Assembly: GCA_004802725.1 (NCBI GenBank)
Contig: SGPM01000076.1
Span: forward strand, 28,604-92,603
Direction: 5' to 3'
Length of the DNA: 64,000 nucleotides
Source: Antrodiella citrinella
Taxonomy: Eukaryota; Basidiomycota; Agaricomycetes; Polyporales; Steccherinaceae
Shown one piece after another: positions 59,314-64,000 of the stretch. Below the pieces are notes generated by a model. It did no database searches, was not told the DNA's origin, and worked only from the letters and a program-made list of their open reading frames with translations. Both the position numbers and the translations under genes were made by a program. How positions within the stretch are numbered: position 1 is the first letter of the stretch; each line of letters opens with the position of its first letter.

Positions 59314-62300
59314 TCAATCACTGTCGTTGACACTGTCATTGACGTTGAGATCAGGGATAGCGAGAATGACAACAGCATGGAGGTTCAGCGAGAATTTGAA
59401 AGCACTCGTCAGCTTCGGAGCATACATGGTGAGAGTATGCAAGACGCATACGACAGAGTTGAATGGAGGCTCGCCATCGTACTTTGGGCAACTCTCCTCA
59501 ACCTTTGAGAGATCAAAGGTTGTGGACTTTACCAAGTCGGTATAACCTTGGAAATGTGCCGTAGCATCAAAGACTGGAACTGAAAACGACGTCAAATCAG
59601 AAGTATTGCTTATCGATATATACACGTACTGTGATCCCGTGGTCTCAACGTTTTGGTGTTCTGTGCCCTGCGATGCAGCAGGCCCTTTTCGTAGTATTGG
59701 CCATTAGGAACTGATTGCGAAGGACGAGGGACAAAATTGACTTTGTCCATACCCTCACCCAACGGCACGTTGGCAGAAGGACGTGCACCCAACACCTTTC
59801 TTGCAGGAGTGGAAGGAGTGCTAGTGGAAGGCGCTATATGCAACGTCAGTATCTGGAAATTCGAAGAAACAAGACACGCACTGTCGGGAAGAGACAGGGT
59901 AGTAAACAGAAGACCATTTGGACTCGTGTAAATCCCTATGCCATGTTCACCGAAGACGAGAGCAGTACCGTTGAGAAGACGCAAGGTCTCGATTTCATCG
60001 CCACTAATCTCAATCTGCTTCTGCTTTGTATCCTGGCCGTTATTGTTCACCTTGTCCATGGGCACAGTGACGTTGGAGGATATAACAATACCAAAGTAGG
60101 GATGCAGTTGCTTGTGTTCAACGGTAGATCTGTCACGGTAGACAATCTGATAGTCGTCCCGCCCAGCTTTGACTGCTGACAACTTGCTCAGGATACAATG
60201 ACTGGGGTTGGAAATGGTTGGACTCCAACGACCACGCGTCATCATATCTATAACCTTGCTAAAGCATAATAAGTTATCGGATGATTCCCAATGAGGGAAA
60301 GTGCTCACGCTCTGCCAATCTCATTGACTTCCATTTCTTCTAGAGCTTTGTCTACGAAGATGAAGTCCTTGATGAATCCCACAGATATTCCCATATTGCT
60401 AGTTTTCTGATAAGTAGAGAGGCAAAATCGAAATTATAAGACTTACAGCATAGGCAGTGTACGGTCACGGTCTGCATAGACATGTGCAAGAGCAGAATGC
60501 ATGACCTTTTTCTTGGGAGCGATCACTTGGCACTCCTTCAGCTTGCTGTATTGTTTCCAGAGGCTGGTACTGAATGTGAGACGCTGAGCGCAGAGTTGTA
60601 GGTGAAGATGCTTACTCGGTTTTGGGAAGAGGCTGCTCATCTTCGGATTCAGGAGGAATGTTGTCATTGGAAAACAAATACATCCCAGGTACCCCAGGAA
60701 GTGCTTTGCTCTTGCCTTTGTCCTGCTTCCGCGTCGGCTTGGTACCTTTGACCGTCAGATTGTGACGCTTGGCAGGTTTGTCTTGAAAGACGTCTTCCTC
60801 TTCAACTGCCTCGGTGGCAGCATTCTCGTCGTCCGTGTCTTCTGCGTCTCTCATGCGTTGTTCAAGACGAGATGATCTGTACAGACTGGTGAGCACACAA
60901 AGAAGGGTACTGCGGGAATGTGAGACGCACGCTAGCCGGACAGGTGTGCCATCCTGGTCCCGCAATTTCTTCATCGGTGTAGACTTGATCTGAAAGCTGA
61001 TGGGCTCATCGTCCGAGTTGGCAGCCCGACTGCAGAGCTGTCAGCAACAATGATAGAAGCAGCAAGACATTGCTCACCGTTTTCTAGCACTCATAGTGAA
61101 CGCCTTAGCAACAGACTTGGAAGGGGATGGGGACGGTGGTGTCTTGACCGTGATCGCATTGGCCAACTTCCTGCGTCAACATGAGATTTGATCCAATAAA
61201 ATTCATCCAAGCCACGTACTTCTTGGTGGGAGCCGGCAGAGGATCTTGTGATCCTCGGTCTGCAAAACTGGGTCTACAAAGACAAATAGTCAGCTACGTG
61301 TATGTCAGACTGAACTAGACATACCCAGAGTGGTCTATACAGGAGAGGTCCGAGTTTCTATATGCAGAAATAAGACAACCGTAGACATACAGAGAGCAAA
61401 AAACATACAGATTGTCCTTCTTAATCGTGACTTTTGATCTCTTCTGCGTACTGGGTGGAGTCTTGAGGAGCACACCAGCAAACTCTTCTCTGATTCTGTT
61501 TGGCGATCAGAAGATATTAGTATACATGAAATGCCACAGGACNTACGCAGCAGTGACGGAGACCACACGACGAGGTGTTGCCTTTGCAACCCGGAGAGGA
61601 GAAGAGTCCAACTGCATAGCATCTTCGTTGATCGGAACGTCGCTGCATGATCATGAGCAAACCGTCAAGAATAGCGAGACACAAACTTACTCGTCGTCGT
61701 CGCTGAAATCTCGAGCGGCTTTGCGGTGAGCAGTTCTAAAATGATCAATCCTGTAAGTGCGTCAGTTGNAATTCCGTCTTCATGGATATACAATGTGCTT
61801 ACTCATCTGCACTATCAGGAACCAAGACGTCACNGTGACTGCCTTTGGACGGAGAAGACATGGCCTTGCCCTTGCCCTTTGACTTAGACCGAGGGGTGCG
61901 CGATGGCGTCTCAAGTATTCTGTCTCTGGATCAGTCACAAAACCCACATTCAGCAAGGACATACACGTACTCAGCTTCGCTTTCAACAGGGGAACGGGTT
62001 CTGGTCTTCAAAGACTTGGCCGACCTGAGAGGCTGTGAGACCTCCACAAAGTATTCTTCCACGAGAGAGGGCGATCTGGTCTTCCTAGACGATCTGGCAG
62101 GCTGTGGCGACGGGCTCTCAACATCTTCATCCATAGGAGAAGATGCCCTGGTCTTCTGACGAGAAGAGACAGGAGCCTTTGCAGCCGACCTAGATGTCTT
62201 GACGGGAGGGGGAGACGGCAGCTCATCAGATTCAGCGGCAGCTTCTTCTTCAGAGATGTCGCTCATGGTAGCCTCTTCCGCCTCATCTTGAATCAAATGA

Positions 62301-62855
62301 GACTTCCCAGTGACACTACACGAGGATATATTAGCCCGACTAGGTGCAAAGATAATTAACAAAGACTTACGGGGCATCATCGTCTTCAATATCAGAATTG
62401 TCGAGAAACTCTGGAGTCTTGGGTGTCTTGCGGGGACGACCTCTTCCACGAGGCGCACTAGGTGCACTACAATGACGATCAGAATATGCAATTGCAAAGG
62501 AAAAAATCACGTACGGTTCAGCACCCTCTTCACCAATTGTAGCACCACCACGACCTCTACCTCGACCACCGCGAGCACCACGAGTGCCACGACCACCCCG
62601 ACTGCCACGACCACGACCACGACCACCCCGACTGCCCCTACCACCACGACTGCCCCTACCGCGTGTAGGTGCTTCATACCTGTGCATAGTCAGTAAAAAT
62701 CAGCCACAGAAGAAAGTAATGGCGTACTCAGATGCAGAGCTAAGCTCTGTCTCCTCGTCGGAAGAGGCAAGCTTGGCATTCTTCGATTGACTGCAAATGA
62801 TAGATTGAGCCATAAGAATAAAACAAAGACATGGCACTGACCGTTGTTGAGACAT
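59314..62855 (-). CDS. AT-hook / RGG-rich nuclear protein
   Basis: A many-exon gene of roughly 900 residues from ATG 62855. The first exons read 'MSQQRQSKNAKLASSDEETE', then a repetitive Arg/Gly block ('GRGSRGGRGSRGGRGRGRGS'), then an AT-hook 'APRGRGRPRKTPKTPEFLD'. A long Ser/Pro/Lys/Asp/Glu region follows, with repeated 'SRKTRSPS', 'KTRASSP' and 'KSKGKGKAMSSPSKG' phospho-site-like stretches. The last third is more folded: 'TSNMGISVGFIKDFIFVDKA', 'VIDMMTRGRWSPTISNPSHC', 'HPYFGIVISSNVTVPMDKVN' and 'NGTALVFGEHGIGIYTSPNG'. The final exon 'PVFDATAHFQGYTDLVKSTT' ends 'NVNDSVNDSD'. I recognise no catalytic domain. AT-hooks bind AT-rich DNA and RGG tracts bind RNA or DNA, so a nuclear, chromatin or nucleic-acid role is inferred. 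It is in line with, and upstream of, the Helitron gene. Confidence 0.6.
62560..62668. repeat. Short tandem repeat coding for RGG units
   Basis: The plus strand reads repeated 'cgaccaccccgactgcc' and 'ccacgaccacgaccac' units; on the minus strand they encode the Gly/Arg block of the AT-hook protein. Unit length varies in multiples of three, so the frame is kept. Confidence 0.75.
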
Positions 62856-63511
62856 GTCGTGAATTGAGATGAGAGATATGAGCAGAGTACGAGAGAGGAG
62901 CAATACGCAATAGAGGGCCAGCAGAGTGGTGAAGTCTGTGTATGGAGAAGTTCAGCTTTTATATGTGAGCAGACTCTCCGTTGCGGACACATCTGCCAGC
63001 ACATATTCTCCGAGCCAAGTATCCAGAATGATAGCCGATGAGAGAATGCACTTTCCGAAATGCAAAGGTAAACACGTATATCTTTGTACATAACCGTATC
63101 CAGGAGATTCTACACGTGTTCTCGGAAGTTGGGTACACATGTCTAGAAAAGAAATTTATTCAACCAATAGAATCAAAGACGGTAACGCGACTGACCAAAT
63201 ATGACAGGAACGGTACAGCCAAGAAGTGCATGCGTCAAACATGAGACCGTAGACGATGTAGAAATAATTTTTTCACCTGCGGCTGCAAAAGAACTAACCA
63301 AATATAACAGTGCATGTGTTGGACATGAGACGGTACACGAAACAAATGATGAAGTACTTGGGTAAGAACAGTGTCGTGGATTGAGAGAACTTACGTGAAC
63401 AAGAGCAGCATAAAACAAGAACAGCTCTCACTGCTACTCTTCTCGTCCTCCGACTTTCTGGNTCTGCGTCTCAACTTGTCTTTCTCTCTGCACGTCGTCC
63501 TCAGATGCGCT
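62856..63511. other. Divergent promoter region
   Basis: About 650 bp between the minus-strand AT-hook gene and the plus-strand partial gene. A near-duplicate pair, 'gaccaaatatgacagga' (63193) and 'aaccaaatataacagtg' (63297), followed by 'catgcgtcaaacatgagac' and 'catgtgttggacatgagac', makes a ~100-bp imperfect direct repeat. No gene seen. Confidence 0.5.
62956..62963 (-). promoter_or_regulatory. TATA box of the AT-hook gene
   Basis: Minus strand TATAAAAG, about 100 bp upstream of ATG 62855. Confidence 0.5.
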
Positions 63512-64000
63512 ATGAACACATTTCTTGACCAACTCTANGCTGAGTCAGATCAATACGGTGAGTTTCAATCTGTTGTTTGACACACAAGTGATCTGAATTG
63601 TTAGCATAGCTACTATCTTGTCTTCTGTGATCGCCGACGCATCCAAAGGAAAAGACAAGGCCCGACAGCTACGCAAAATGGCAGAAGTAAGTGACTCGTA
63701 CTACCTCTTTGATTTGTACTGACGCACCTTCAGCCCGACTTTGTACGTGTTTCTACCGAGCTCCATCAACAAGGCGGTCGTCGTGTCGACATNATATANC
63801 CTCGCAATCTGGATGNNCCGGANGCGGAGGAGATGGTNTTNCGAACNCAAGGATANGTCGTGTATGCACAACTTCCTCCAATCTCTAAGCAGTCTCAGTA
63901 CGTGACTTTCTGTTGGAAACTATACAGCTAACTCACCTTGTTTCCAGACTCAACCGCAAGGATCTCCATGCTCGTCAGTTTGTTCGGATCTCTGGTCTTG
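63512..64000 (+). CDS. Unrecognised gene, partial at right edge
   Basis: Begins at ATG 63512 ('MNTFLDQL.AESDQY', an N makes one residue uncertain). An intron (63560-63606) joins 'ATILSSVIADASKGKDKARQ' and 'LRKMAE'; another leads to 'PDFVRVSTELHQQGGRRVD'. The last readable part is 'VVYAQLPPISKQSQ' and 'LNRKDLHARQFVRISGL', cut by the window edge. The first exons are helical and basic. I do not recognise the family. It is divergent from the AT-hook gene, so it could be another cargo gene of the same element or the host flank. Several Ns lie at 63793-63856. Confidence 0.45.

Noticed and set aside
62310..62696. Plus-strand threonine-rich frame
   Set aside because: Antisense of the RGG repeat in the AT-hook gene.

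Overview
The window is nuclear DNA from a filamentous basidiomycete, most likely an Agaricomycete. Genes are closely packed on both strands and cut by many 45-65 bp GT..AG introns. The gene set is fungal: Hir1, Trm8, Hpm1, an SREBP-type Sre1, eS26, a secreted RNase T1, and a cysteine-rich secreted protein with an 'ECFALPLV' motif. The right-hand third carries a Helitron, copia and solo-LTR debris and a divergent G-alpha-like gene, also usual in Agaricomycetes. No species is claimed. Scattered N bases cluster at 17.4-19.2, 25.4-25.7 and 48.7-63.9 kb, so this is draft sequence.

Region 1 (1-35.8 kb) is conserved euchromatin. In order it holds: the 3' end of a purine-cytosine permease; a divergent pair encoding the carboxyltransferase and the biotin carboxylase/biotin carrier of one acyl-CoA carboxylase around a 229 bp shared promoter; a DUF255/Spata20-like thioredoxin-fold protein; Trm8; Hir1/HIRA; a C2H2+RING protein; a two-copy PARP-type zinc-finger protein; ribosomal eS26; a Ser/Thr-rich secreted protein; an MFS transporter; an AN1 zinc finger fused to an APH-type kinase-like domain; Sre1/SREBP; a secreted guanyl-type RNase; and Hpm1.

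Region 2 (35.8-49 kb) is accessory and AT-richer. It contains a truncated copia element (LTR plus gag), a 43-bp tandem repeat, a possible hAT tail, a divergent G-alpha-like gene with a good P-loop but a degraded switch region, a solo LTR with a clean 5-bp target duplication, a 339-bp fold-back element, two direct copies of a promoter-like repeat (one directly in front of a nucleotidyltransferase-like gene), and an unrecognised gene at 48.0-49.0 kb.

Region 3 (49.1-64 kb) is the most interesting part. Three minus-strand genes lie in a row: an AT-hook/RGG-rich nuclear protein, a giant Helitron Rep-helicase of about 2,630 residues, and a TET/JBP-like 2OG-Fe(II) dioxygenase. The Helitron protein also carries an internal chromodomain and a C-terminal USP-like cysteine peptidase. 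Together this suggests a mobile element with its own chromatin-reading, deubiquitinating and DNA-base-oxidising functions. Its termini could not be placed by eye. A partial unrecognised plus-strand gene runs off the right edge.
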